NCBI RefSeq assembly: GCF_001418085.1
Contig: NZ_LIQH01000020.1
Location: 1 to 64,000 of the forward strand
Length of the DNA stretch: 64,000 bases
From: Lacinutrix algicola
GTDB lineage: Bacteria > Bacteroidota > Bacteroidia > Flavobacteriales > Flavobacteriaceae
Direction: 5' to 3'
Part shown: positions 8,871 to 16,780 of the stretch, one piece after another
Layout of the letters: every line of letters begins with the position of its first letter
How positions within the stretch are numbered: position 1 is the stretch's first letter
Position numbers and translations under genes: made by a program
The notes under the pieces: model-generated
Databases searched by the model: none
Told to the model about the DNA's origin: nothing
What the model saw: the letters and a program-made list of their open reading frames with translations, nothing else

Positions 8871-9497
8871 ATGCCTCTTTACAAATCCATTAGTGTAAAT
8901 TCACAAACTACTGTTAAAATCTGGAAGATTGAAGAGTCTTATACAGAGTTAATTACTCCTTTAAATTTAAAAGAAAAAAGCTTAAACCGTGTCAATGGAA
9001 TGAAAAGCCAATTGCATCAGCGTGGCTTTTTAAGTGTTAGGCATCTTTTACGAGCATTTGGTTATACCGACCAAGATTTATTTTATGATGATAATGGAAA
9101 ACCACATTTAAAAGACGGAAAACATATTTCTATAACGCATAGTTTTACATTTTCGGGTGTTATTATTAGTGATAAAGAAGTTGGAATAGATATAGAGAAA
9201 CAGCGTGATAAAATAGCCGTTATAGCAAAGAAATTTGTGGATTATGAATTTGAGTATTTAAACGAAGTAGATACCGATTACATAAATAGGTTAACTGTAA
9301 TTTGGGGAATTAAAGAATCCCTTTATAAATTATTTGCTACTCCAGGCATGTTGTTTAGAGAACACTTTTTGGTGATTCCTTTTATGATGGAGGATAAAGA
9401 AACCGTGTGTTGGATAGATTATAAAATGAAAAAATATAGATATAATTCTTATTTCTTAGAATTTGAAGGTTTCACTTGTGCTTACGTATTAGGATAA
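8871..9497 (+). CDS. 4'-phosphopantetheinyl transferase superfamily protein
   Basis: 208 aa. It contains both hallmark motifs: GIDIEKQRDK (residues 105-114, the magnesium-binding Asp/Glu) and WGIKESLYKL (145-154). The upstream SITHS segment (87-91) matches the CoA-binding region. The enzyme moves phosphopantetheine from CoA to a carrier protein; whether the target is the fatty-acid ACP or a secondary-metabolite carrier cannot be read here. It is the first gene of a seven-gene plus-strand run: its TAA is followed directly by the ATG of the next gene, so translation is probably coupled. Confidence 0.9.
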   Translation: MPLYKSISVNSQTTVKIWKIEESYTELITPLNLKEKSLNRVNGMKSQLHQRGFLSVRHLLRAFGYTDQDLFYDDNGKPHLKDGKHISITHSFTFSGVIISDKEVGIDIEKQRDKIAVIAKKFVDYEFEYLNEVDTDYINRLTVIWGIKESLYKLFATPGMLFREHFLVIPFMMEDKETVCWIDYKMKKYRYNSYFLEFEGFTCAYVLG

Positions 9498-10208
9498 ATG
9501 AAGTCTATTCTAAAATACCTTAAAACCTCAGAAAAAGAAAACCTTGCTGTTTTAATAGATCCTGATAAGTTTGATTTAAAAAAGGCATCGCAATTTATAG
9601 ATAAAGTAAATAAATCTATAGCTACGCATGTATTTGTTGGAGGAAGTATAGTTGAAAAGGATGTAACCGAAGCATTACTTTTAGCAATAAAACCATTAAC
9701 AAACTTACCAATTGTTTTATTTCCAGGAGATGTTATTCAAGTTTCAGAAAAAGCTGATGCTATTTTATTTCTGTCTTTAGTTTCTGGTAGAAATCCTGAG
9801 TATTTAATTGGTCAGCAGGTAAAAGCTGTTTCGAAATTGAGAAATAGTAGTTTAGAAATTATCCCGACAGGTTATATTTTAGTTGATGGAAAAAAGGAGA
9901 CTGCAACTCAAAAAGTGACTAAAACAAAGCCTTTAAATAAATTGCAAGAGATTGTAGATACCGCAAAAGCTGCTGAGTTTTTAGGGATGCAGTTAGTCTA
10001 TTTAGAGGCTGGAAGTGGTGCAAAACAAGAGGTTAGTGGTGCTGTAATTTCTGCTGTTAAATCAGAAATTAATATACCTTTAATAGTTGGTGGAGGAATA
10101 AGAAGTAAATTTGCAATAGATAAAGCGTTTAAAGCTGGAGCAGATTTAGTTGTTATTGGTACAGCATTTGAAGATGATGAATCCTTTTTTGAAGAGATAA
10201 GAAAATAA
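9498..10208 (+). CDS. Geranylgeranylglyceryl-phosphate synthase family protein (GGGPS/PcrB)
   Basis: 236 aa TIM-barrel prenyltransferase. Signatures are LIDPDKFD (residues 19-26), FVGGS (46-50), PTGYILVDG (123-131), YLEAGSGA (168-175) and the phosphate-binding IVGGGIRS (196-203). Family members join glycerol-1-phosphate to a polyprenyl diphosphate. They are best known from archaeal membrane lipids, but a group-II branch occurs in Bacteroidota. The bacterial product here is unknown. The start codon abuts the stop of the phosphopantetheinyl transferase, with 22 nt to the next gene. Confidence 0.92.
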   Translation: MKSILKYLKTSEKENLAVLIDPDKFDLKKASQFIDKVNKSIATHVFVGGSIVEKDVTEALLLAIKPLTNLPIVLFPGDVIQVSEKADAILFLSLVSGRNPEYLIGQQVKAVSKLRNSSLEIIPTGYILVDGKKETATQKVTKTKPLNKLQEIVDTAKAAEFLGMQLVYLEAGSGAKQEVSGAVISAVKSEINIPLIVGGGIRSKFAIDKAFKAGADLVVIGTAFEDDESFFEEIRK

Positions 10209-10230
10209 AATAAGCAAAGAACCTAAGGTC

Positions 10231-10491
10231 ATGAATATATCTATAGATTTAACATTATCACCATTACAAGACGATTACGAAAAACACGTTATAGATTTTA
10301 TAAAGGTGCTCCGAGATTCTGAGTTTACAGTTTTAGAAAACCCATTAAGCACTCAAATATATGGTGATTTTAATAGTCTGATGCCTTTTTTAACTGAAGC
10401 TATTAAAAATTCTTTCGAGAATCAAGACATTTGCGTGCTTACAATGAAAGTGGTAAAAACCGATAGGAGCGACTATGAACCAAATTTTTGA
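10231..10491 (+). CDS. Thiamine-binding protein, MTH1187/YkoF-like
   Basis: 86 aa, the size of a single ferredoxin-like MTH1187/YqgV domain. It starts with the typical MNISIDLTLSPLQDDY strand, has NPLSTQIYGDFNSLMP in the middle and ends VLTMKVVKTDR. Domains of this family bind thiamine or its pyrimidine part. The link to thiamine is strengthened by the overlapping PnuC-type transporter (17-nt overlap) and the TPP riboswitch 3 kb downstream. It is probably a cytoplasmic binding or sensing partner; the exact role is not established. Confidence 0.85.
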   Translation: MNISIDLTLSPLQDDYEKHVIDFIKVLRDSEFTVLENPLSTQIYGDFNSLMPFLTEAIKNSFENQDICVLTMKVVKTDRSDYEPNF

Positions 10492-11107
10492 TTTTTTTCT
10501 AGATGCTTATAAGAATGCATCAGCCACAGATATTGTATTAGAGATTATTGTCTTTGTTTTTGGTATTGCAAGCGTAATCTATGCAAAGAGAGAAAATATT
10601 CTAGTATATCCAACAGGATTAGTAGCAACTGTTATAACTGTTTATCTACTTTATAAAGCTGAGTATTTTGGAGATATGATGATGAATTTCTACTATTCTG
10701 TTATGAGTCTTTATGGCTGGTGGAATTGGGCAAGGAAAAAAGAAAACGAATATATTCTTCCTCTTTCTAGAACGAATATTCAAGAGAAATTAATAGGTAT
10801 AGCCTTGTTCTTTATTACAATGTTTGTAACCTATTTAGTTTATAGTGTCTACAATTATAAGTTAGAAATCCCTAATTATATAGATATTTTCACTTCAGGT
10901 ATTTTCTTTACTGCAATGTGGTATATGGCGACCAAGAAATTAGCGAATTGGACTTTATGGATAATTGCCGATTTAATAACTATACCACTATACGCTTATA
11001 GAGGTTTAGGGATTTTATCATTACAATATTTAATATTTACCATTTTAGCTATACAAGGTTATAAACAATGGAAGAAAAGTATAGACAACAAGAAGCAAAT
11101 TGTATAA
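10475..11107 (+). CDS. PnuC-family transporter, probably thiamine type (PnuT)
   Basis: 210 aa membrane protein with about seven hydrophobic helices and the PnuC substrate-site motif YGWWNWARKK. PnuC proteins are facilitators for nicotinamide riboside; the PnuT branch carries thiamine and is found in Bacteroidota next to TPP riboswitches. The neighbours here (thiamine-binding protein overlapping its 5' end, TPP-controlled TonB receptor downstream) favour thiamine. The NadR-like kinase that overlaps its 3' end leaves nicotinamide riboside possible. Start overlaps the previous gene by 17 nt. Confidence 0.88.
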   Translation: MNQIFDFFLDAYKNASATDIVLEIIVFVFGIASVIYAKRENILVYPTGLVATVITVYLLYKAEYFGDMMMNFYYSVMSLYGWWNWARKKENEYILPLSRTNIQEKLIGIALFFITMFVTYLVYSVYNYKLEIPNYIDIFTSGIFFTAMWYMATKKLANWTLWIIADLITIPLYAYRGLGILSLQYLIFTILAIQGYKQWKKSIDNKKQIV

Positions 11108-11673
11108 AAGTTGTGTTGTTTGGTCCAGAATCTACTGGAAAAACAACATTAGCAAAACAATTGGCAGCTTATTATAATTCGGTTTGGGTACACGAGTTTG
11201 CTCGAGAATATCTTCAAGAAAAATGGGATAATGAGCGTGAAATTTGTGAGCCAAAAGATTTATTGCCAATTGCTGAAGGACAAATGCTTTTAGAAAACGA
11301 ATTAGCAAAAAAAACAGATACTGTTCTTATTTGTGATACCGATTTGTTGGAAACTAAAGTCTATTCCGAAGTCTATTATTCTGGAATGTGCAATCCTGAA
11401 TTAGAAAAATATGCATTAGAAAACAGTTATGATTTGTACTTTTTAACGTATATTGATACGCCTTGGGAAGCCGATGATTTAAGAGATAAGCCTGAGGAAA
11501 GAGAAGCTATGTTTAAAGTGTTTGAAGCGGCTTTAAAAAAACACAATCGACCTTATGTTTTACTAAAAGGAGATGAAAAAAAACGTCTCGAAACAGCAGT
11601 TAAACATATAGATAAATTAATAACAAGAAAAAGTGAACTTCACCAAAGCACAAATAAAACAAATAGAAAATAA
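11068..11673 (+). CDS. NadR-like P-loop kinase
   Basis: 201 aa AAA/P-loop protein resembling the C-terminal ribosylnicotinamide kinase domain of NadR, without the adenylyltransferase and repressor parts. Walker A is GPESTGKTT (residues 19-27). VHEFAREYL and VLICDTDLLETKVY match the substrate-binding and Walker B regions, and DDLRDKPEEREAMF is the lid. It overlaps the PnuC gene by 40 nt. In this position the kinase probably traps the imported vitamin by phosphorylation: thiamine if the transporter is PnuT, nicotinamide riboside if PnuC. The sequence alone does not decide. Confidence 0.85.
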   Translation: MEEKYRQQEANCIKVVLFGPESTGKTTLAKQLAAYYNSVWVHEFAREYLQEKWDNEREICEPKDLLPIAEGQMLLENELAKKTDTVLICDTDLLETKVYSEVYYSGMCNPELEKYALENSYDLYFLTYIDTPWEADDLRDKPEEREAMFKVFEAALKKHNRPYVLLKGDEKKRLETAVKHIDKLITRKSELHQSTNKTNRK

Positions 11674-13183
11674 AGGGTTAACTGTAGATAAAGTTTTAAA
11701 ACAAATTGAAACTTTTAAATCGGGATTACCTTTAATCAATTTAGAATCTGCTGCGATTTTAGAGCATGGAATATTGAGTGTTTCAAAAGATGAAAATAAA
11801 GAGTATTCAGAGTTTTATGATAAGCAAAAGGAAGAGTTAGATGTTTTAAAGTTTGTTCCAGCTTCTGGTGCTGCAACTAGAATGTTTAAGTTTTTGTTCG
11901 AGTTTTTAGATATGTATGACCATGAAAAAGAAACGGTTAATGGTTATATTAACAAACATAAAGCTAACGATTTGTTAGTGTTTGGTGTAGGTCTTGAAAA
12001 ATTTCCTTTTTATAATGATGTAATTAAAGAGTGTAAAAAACATGTTCCAAATTTCGACTCATTATCTGCAGATTTAAAAGTTGTAGAGTTTGTAAAAACC
12101 ATGTTAAATGAAGATCGTTTAAATTATAGTTTTTCACCAAAAGGATTACTACCTTTTCATAAATACAAAGATCATATAGCTACTGCTTTCGAAGAGCATT
12201 TATTTGAAGCTGCACTGTATGCAACATCCAATAATATAGCTGCGATTCATTTTACAATATCAGAAATTTACAAAGATATTTTTGATGAAGAGTTTAAGAG
12301 AATTCAAAGCATAGTAGAACAAAAAACGAACACAAAATTTAGTATATCTTATTCTTATCAAAAAGAAGAAACAGATACTATTGCAGTTTCTGCAAAAAAT
12401 GAACCTATAAAAGATGTAGATGGGTCTTTACATTTCAGACCTTCTGGACATGGTGCATTGTTAGCTAATTTAAACGATTTTGATGCCGATATTATATTTA
12501 TCAAAAATATAGATAATGTAGTTGTTTATAAATACGAAAATGAAGTTGCAAAACATAAAAAAGTACTAGCAGGAATTTTACTTAAAAATCAAAATAAAGC
12601 TTTTAAATATTTAAAAGAGTTAGAAGCAGACAAGGTTGGTGAAGATGAGTTAATTGAAATAGCACGTTTTTTAAGAAAAAAAATGAATGTTATTATTTCT
12701 CACGAATTCGAAAAATACTCGTGTAAATATCAAATAGAATATCTAAAAAATAAATTAAATAGACCAATTCGAGTTTGCGGAATGGTTAGAAACGAAGGAG
12801 AGCCTGGAGGTGGACCATTTTGGGTTAAAGACGAAAGTGGTAACGTGTCTTTGCAAATAGTAGAATCTGCACAAGTAGATAAAAAGAATAAGCATCAAAA
12901 AAGTATTTTAAAAAATGCAACGCATTTTAATCCTGTAGATTTAGTTTGTGGGATTAAAAATTATAAAGGAGATAAGTTCGATCTCTCAAAATATGTAGAT
13001 TATAAAACAGCTTTCATCACAATGAAAACTAAAACAGGAAAAGACATTAAAGCATTAGAATCTCCAGGACTTTGGAATGGAGGAATGGCAAATTGGAATA
13101 CTATTTTTGTAGAGACACCTATAGTAACTTTTAATCCTGTAAAAACGGTTACAGATTTATTAAAGGCAACACATCAATTATAA
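11633..13183 (+). CDS. DUF4301 family protein
   Basis: 516 aa, matching the Bacteroidota DUF4301 family. It starts at a GTG that overlaps the kinase gene by 41 nt. An early VPASGAATRMFKF segment (about residues 76-88) looks like a nucleotidyltransferase-type sugar-nucleotide loop. SLHFRPSGHGALLANLND (about 265-282) and CGMVRNEGEPGGGPFWVKD (about 382-400) are strongly patterned glycine-rich blocks. This suggests a nucleotide- or phosphosugar-handling enzyme, but no function is established. The firm point is the tight coupling to the transporter and kinase upstream and the one-base overlap with arfB downstream. Confidence 0.82.
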   Translation: MNFTKAQIKQIENKGLTVDKVLKQIETFKSGLPLINLESAAILEHGILSVSKDENKEYSEFYDKQKEELDVLKFVPASGAATRMFKFLFEFLDMYDHEKETVNGYINKHKANDLLVFGVGLEKFPFYNDVIKECKKHVPNFDSLSADLKVVEFVKTMLNEDRLNYSFSPKGLLPFHKYKDHIATAFEEHLFEAALYATSNNIAAIHFTISEIYKDIFDEEFKRIQSIVEQKTNTKFSISYSYQKEETDTIAVSAKNEPIKDVDGSLHFRPSGHGALLANLNDFDADIIFIKNIDNVVVYKYENEVAKHKKVLAGILLKNQNKAFKYLKELEADKVGEDELIEIARFLRKKMNVIISHEFEKYSCKYQIEYLKNKLNRPIRVCGMVRNEGEPGGGPFWVKDESGNVSLQIVESAQVDKKNKHQKSILKNATHFNPVDLVCGIKNYKGDKFDLSKYVDYKTAFITMKTKTGKDIKALESPGLWNGGMANWNTIFVETPIVTFNPVKTVTDLLKATHQL

Positions 13184-13590
13184 TGTTTAACGAAGAAGCT
13201 CTTATTAAAGAATTTAATTTTAAAGGCATCAGGAGTTCTGGAGCTGGAGGGCAGCATGTAAATAAAGTATCTTCTAAAATAGAATTATCCTTTAATATTC
13301 AAGAGTCCTTTGTTCTAAGTAAAAAACAAAAAGAAGCTATAGCATATAAGTTGTCTAATAGAATTACTAAAGATGGTTTACTAATACTTCAATGTGGTGA
13401 AAGCCGAAGTCAACATAGAAATAAAAACATTGCTATAGTAAGAGCTATACAACTTCTTAAATCTACTTTGTTTGTAGAGAAAAAACGCATTCCAACAAAA
13501 ATTCCAAGGACAGTAATTATTAGAAGACTTAAAAGTAAGCGCGCTAATAAAGAAAGAAAAGCAAACAGGCGTAAGCCTAATTTAGATTAA
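13183..13590 (+). CDS. arfB: ArfB-like class I peptide release factor domain protein
   Basis: 135 aa, the size of ArfB/YaeJ. The catalytic GGQ motif is at residues 22-24 within SSGAGGQHVNKVSSK. The tail is strongly basic (RRLKSKRANKERKANRRK), as needed to enter the empty mRNA channel of stalled ribosomes. There is no codon-recognition domain. The protein should hydrolyse peptidyl-tRNA on ribosomes stalled at mRNA ends. Its ATG overlaps the DUF4301 stop by one base. It ends the plus-strand run, 55 nt before the TPP riboswitch. Confidence 0.92.
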   Translation: MFNEEALIKEFNFKGIRSSGAGGQHVNKVSSKIELSFNIQESFVLSKKQKEAIAYKLSNRITKDGLLILQCGESRSQHRNKNIAIVRAIQLLKSTLFVEKKRIPTKIPRTVIIRRLKSKRANKERKANRRKPNLD

Positions 13591-13630
13591 AAAAAGATTA
13601 AAACGTAAAACGTAACTCAAAAATCTATCA

Positions 13631-13638
13631 TACCTTTG
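13631..13638 (+). promoter_or_regulatory. -7 promoter element for the TPP riboswitch transcript
   Basis: TACCTTTG, a full match to TAnnTTTG, ends 17 nt before the GGGGTGCC of the riboswitch. That places transcription start at the 5' end of the aptamer. No clear -33 TTTG is present. Confidence 0.6.
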
Positions 13639-13642
13639 CGCT

Positions 13643-13725
13643 GTTCTCAAAAAAGGGGTGCCATAAATTAGGCTGAGATCATACCCATTGAACCTAGAAC
13701 AGGTAATGCTGTTTAGGAATTTGTA
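13643..13725 (+). ncRNA. TPP riboswitch (THI element)
   Basis: The conserved thi-box cores occur in order: GGGGTGCC (about 13655-13662), GGCTGAGATCATACCC (13671-13686), TGAACCT (13689-13695) and ACAGGTAATGCTG (13699-13711). This is the standard aptamer for thiamine pyrophosphate. The closing stem is AT-rich. It lies about 150 nt upstream of the TonB receptor gene, which it should repress when thiamine pyrophosphate is plentiful. No strong U-tract terminator is visible between aptamer and ATG, so control by translation or by a weak AU-rich fold is possible. Confidence 0.93.
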
Positions 13726-13871
13726 GAAATACAATTAATAATGTTAGTCATCTTATTTAAAGATAAGAATCAAAAAAAGACTACATAATGTATTGATTGT
13801 ATTTTGAAAAAAAAATAATTATTATAATTGAATAATTACCTCTTTTTATTCGTGATTTAAATGTATTTCGA

Positions 13872-15998
13872 ATGAAATCTATAGTTAAAAAAACAACTTT
13901 ATTTTTAGCATTTACTGTCTTAGCTTTAAATAGTTTTGCACAAGAAATTAAACAAGACTCAACAAAAATTGAAACTTTAGATGAAGTTTTAGTTTCTGCG
14001 GTTAGAGTAAAAGCAGATGCGCCCGTAACGCATTCTAATTTAACAAAAAATCAAATTGCAAAGCGTAATTTAGGACAAGACATCCCTATTCTATTAAATT
14101 ATTTACCAAACGTAGTGTCATCCTCTGATGCTGGTGCAGGTATTGGTTATACATATATGAGTGTCCGTGGATCAGATGCTTCAAGAGTTAATGTTACTGT
14201 AAACGGAATCCCTTATAACGATGCAGAGAGTCAAGGCACTTTTTGGGTAAATATGGGAGATTTTGCTTCGTCTACAGAGAGTCTACAATTACAACGTGGT
14301 GTTGGTACATCTACAAACGGTTCTGGTGCTTTTGGTGCTAGTTTAAATATTTTAACTGATGCTGTTTCTGAAGAATCTGGAGGAGAGATTTCTAATTCTT
14401 TTGGTTCTTACGGTACAAGAAAACACAATGTAAAGTTTACTACAGGAAAAGTAAATGAACATTTCGAATTTGCTGGTCGCTTGTCTAATATTCATTCAGA
14501 TGGTTATATTGATAGAGCGTCTACCGATTTAAAATCATATTTTTTACAAGGAAGTTATACTGATGAAAACACCTTAATTAAAGCTTTAGCTTTTGGAGGA
14601 AAAGAGGAAACATACCAAGCTTGGGATGGAATTTCGGCAGAGCAATTGGAAGAAAATAGAAGACAAAATCCATTAACTTACGATAATGAAGTAGACAACT
14701 ATCAACAAGATCATTACCAGTTACATTGGAACGAGAAATTGAACAATAATTGGTCAACTAATGTTGGTTTAAATTATACTAGAGGTAAAGGGTATTTTGA
14801 GCAGTTTAAAGACGATAGAGATGCAGAGGATTATAATAACTTAATAGAAGATGGTAGCGATGTTATTGTCCGTCGTTGGTTAGATAATCATTTCTATGTT
14901 GGTAATTTTAACGCTACTTATAGAAAAGATAGATTAGAAATTATTTCAGGTGTGTCTTACAGTGATTACGAAAACGACCATTATGGTGAGCTTATTTGGG
15001 GAAGTGAACTAGCAGACGATACAAATATAAGAGATCATTATTACGATGGGAAATCTACTAAAAGCGATCTTAATGTTTTCTCTAAAGTATCGTTTGGTCT
15101 TACCGAAAAATTAAAAGCTTTTGTAGATATACAAGGTAGATTTGTAAACTATAAAACAAACGGATTAACATCTAAAAGAGTGCCATTAAATGTTGATGAA
15201 AATTTTAGTTTCTTTAATCCTAAGTTAGGGTTAACTTATAGGTTAAACAATGAAAATAGTTTTTACACATCGTTTGCAAGAGCAAATAGAGAGCCTAATA
15301 GAGATGATTTTAAAGCTGGTGTAAATACTCACGAAAGTTTAAACGATTATGAGTTGGGATGGCGTTTAATGCAAGAAAATTTTAAATTAAGTACTAATAT
15401 TTATCTTATGGATTATCAAAACCAATTAGTACTTACAGGAGAGATTGATGATACAGGAGATGCTTTACGTGGTACTAGTGGTAATAGTTATAGATTAGGT
15501 TTAGAGATTGATGCAGATATCCGTTTAAGTAATAATTTCTCTGTAAGACCAAACATTTCTATTAGTAAGAACGAAAATGTTGATTATGTTACAAATAGAG
15601 ACGATGCTATACAAGAATTAGGGAACACTAATATTGCAAATTCACCAAATACTGTTGCTGGTAATGCGTTGGTGTATCATCCATCGGAAAGATTTCAGGT
15701 TGCCTTTTTGTCGAAATTTGTAGGAGAACAATATCTAAGTAATACAGATACAGAGGTTTCAAAATTAGACAGTTATTTTACTAGCGATTTAAACGTAATG
15801 TATGAGTTTAAAATGGAAAGCGTTTTTAAATCTATTGTACTTACTGCTTTAGTAAACAATATTTTTGATAAAGAATATGTAGATAGAGGTTATATTTATT
15901 TAGATACATGGTCTACGCCTGGAGAAACGCAAGAAATACAAGGATACTATCCACAAGCAACTAGAAACTTTCTTGTTGGTGCAACACTTAAATTTTAA
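13872..15998 (+). CDS. TonB-dependent receptor, probable thiamine uptake (OMR1-type)
   Basis: 708 aa outer-membrane receptor. It has a signal peptide (cleavage after SFAQ, about residue 24), a plug with the TonB-box-like ETLDEVLVSAVRVK segment, VRGSDASRVNVTVNGIPYNDAESQGTFWV, and a 22-strand-type barrel ending in the terminal aromatic LVGATLKF. The TPP riboswitch in its leader marks it as a thiamine or thiamine-precursor receptor, as known for OMR1 in Bacteroidota. With the transporter operon just upstream it completes a pathway from outer to inner membrane. It is followed by a strong terminator. Confidence 0.93.
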   Translation: MKSIVKKTTLFLAFTVLALNSFAQEIKQDSTKIETLDEVLVSAVRVKADAPVTHSNLTKNQIAKRNLGQDIPILLNYLPNVVSSSDAGAGIGYTYMSVRGSDASRVNVTVNGIPYNDAESQGTFWVNMGDFASSTESLQLQRGVGTSTNGSGAFGASLNILTDAVSEESGGEISNSFGSYGTRKHNVKFTTGKVNEHFEFAGRLSNIHSDGYIDRASTDLKSYFLQGSYTDENTLIKALAFGGKEETYQAWDGISAEQLEENRRQNPLTYDNEVDNYQQDHYQLHWNEKLNNNWSTNVGLNYTRGKGYFEQFKDDRDAEDYNNLIEDGSDVIVRRWLDNHFYVGNFNATYRKDRLEIISGVSYSDYENDHYGELIWGSELADDTNIRDHYYDGKSTKSDLNVFSKVSFGLTEKLKAFVDIQGRFVNYKTNGLTSKRVPLNVDENFSFFNPKLGLTYRLNNENSFYTSFARANREPNRDDFKAGVNTHESLNDYELGWRLMQENFKLSTNIYLMDYQNQLVLTGEIDDTGDALRGTSGNSYRLGLEIDADIRLSNNFSVRPNISISKNENVDYVTNRDDAIQELGNTNIANSPNTVAGNALVYHPSERFQVAFLSKFVGEQYLSNTDTEVSKLDSYFTSDLNVMYEFKMESVFKSIVLTALVNNIFDKEYVDRGYIYLDTWSTPGETQEIQGYYPQATRNFLVGATLKF

Positions 15999-16018
15999 GT
16001 TAAAAACTACTTGAATAC

Positions 16019-16047
16019 TAAAAAGCGGCTCGATGCCGCTTTTTTTA
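16019..16047 (+). terminator. Intrinsic terminator of the TonB receptor gene
   Basis: AAAAGCGGC (16021-16029) pairs with GCCGCTTTT (16035-16043) across a 5-nt loop and is followed by a T7 run. It lies 20 nt after the stop codon. Confidence 0.85.
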
Positions 16048-16049
16048 TT

Positions 16050-16145
16050 GCGAAAAGGATGGAACGGTATGTTTGAGCTCCTCGAAGAGAGCGAGTAGTG
16101 AGAGCCTGGTTTTTAATGCTTTTAATAGCATTAAAAATTTGCCCT
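16050..16145. repeat. Structured intergenic element, copy 2 (divergent, tentative)
   Basis: Shares the layout of the other two elements rather than long identity: a GGATGGAACGGTAT block (from 16058), a GAGCTC...GAGCGAG hairpin, then GTGAGAGCCTGG (compare GTAGAGCCTGACC in copy 3), and a hairpin AATGCT/AGCATT near 16115-16135. It immediately follows the stop of the minus-strand lipoprotein gene. Confidence 0.4.
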
Positions 16146-16587
16146 AATTGTATACGCGAATAATGCTTCCGTTTACTTCTACATTGTAGCGCGTCATTGT
16201 GTATTGTCCGCCATCTTGTTTGGTGCCATTTAAAATTTCGTAGGCATTCTCGTCTGCACAACCGCAAGTTGCAATAATACCATTAACAGTTAATTTAGAG
16301 CAGCTGCTAATTGGGTGGTTTGGGTCGCTAAGTTCGAAAGCACTATAATCGCTTCCAGAATAATAAAGTACTACACCTTTAATACCATAATTGCTGTTTA
16401 AAAGAATATAGTTTCCGGGAAATTGCATTTGGTTATATTGCGGTAAATTGGTGTTAATTAATGTTTGGGTGTCAAAAGAGACGTTGGGAATGTTTGGGTT
16501 GTTATTTTGGTTGTTATCGTCGTTTTTACTACAAGAGGTTAGTAAAAAAGTAATTAGTAATATAGATATTGTGTGTTTTAAATTCAT
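16144..16587 (-). CDS. Rieske-like lipoprotein, ligands not conserved
   Basis: 147 aa. A lipoprotein signal ends in LLTSC (Cys19), followed by an Asn/Asp-rich linker. The rest resembles flavobacterial Rieske-fold lipoproteins: VLYYSGSDYSAFELSDPNH, then SSCSKLTVNGIIATCGC, then YTMTRYNVEVNGSIIRVYN, the last strand pattern of the Rieske fold. The paired CxH motifs for a 2Fe-2S cluster are not intact, so cluster binding is doubtful. Function unknown. Single-gene unit, convergent with the TonB receptor. Confidence 0.68.
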   Translation of the reverse strand: MNLKHTISILLITFLLTSCSKNDDNNQNNNPNIPNVSFDTQTLINTNLPQYNQMQFPGNYILLNSNYGIKGVVLYYSGSDYSAFELSDPNHPISSCSKLTVNGIIATCGCADENAYEILNGTKQDGGQYTMTRYNVEVNGSIIRVYN

Positions 16588-16651
16588 TTTTCTTTAATCT
16601 TTTTTAGCACTGCAATTTACAACAAAAGTAAATTACGAATTAAATATTTTG

Positions 16652-16659
16652 TATATTTG
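16652..16659 (+). promoter_or_regulatory. -7 promoter element for greA
   Basis: TATATTTG, a full TAnnTTTG match, 122 nt before the greA ATG. The leader carries a perfect inverted pair ATGCTAAA/TTTTAGCAT around 16691-16710, possibly a leader hairpin. The -33 box is not clear. Confidence 0.5.
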
Positions 16660-16780
16660 TAATACGATCTCGTGTATGCGGGATTTTTTTATGCTAAATT
16701 AATTTTAGCATCTCTTCTTTTAAATTAAACAAAGATAGAGGCATAAATTGACTTAGAATTAGTACTAAAACGAAAAAATC

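Noticed and set aside
16007-16267. 86-aa ORF overlapping the Rieske-like lipoprotein gene end
   Set aside because: It spans the TonB receptor terminator and the repeat element and overlaps a better gene in another frame.
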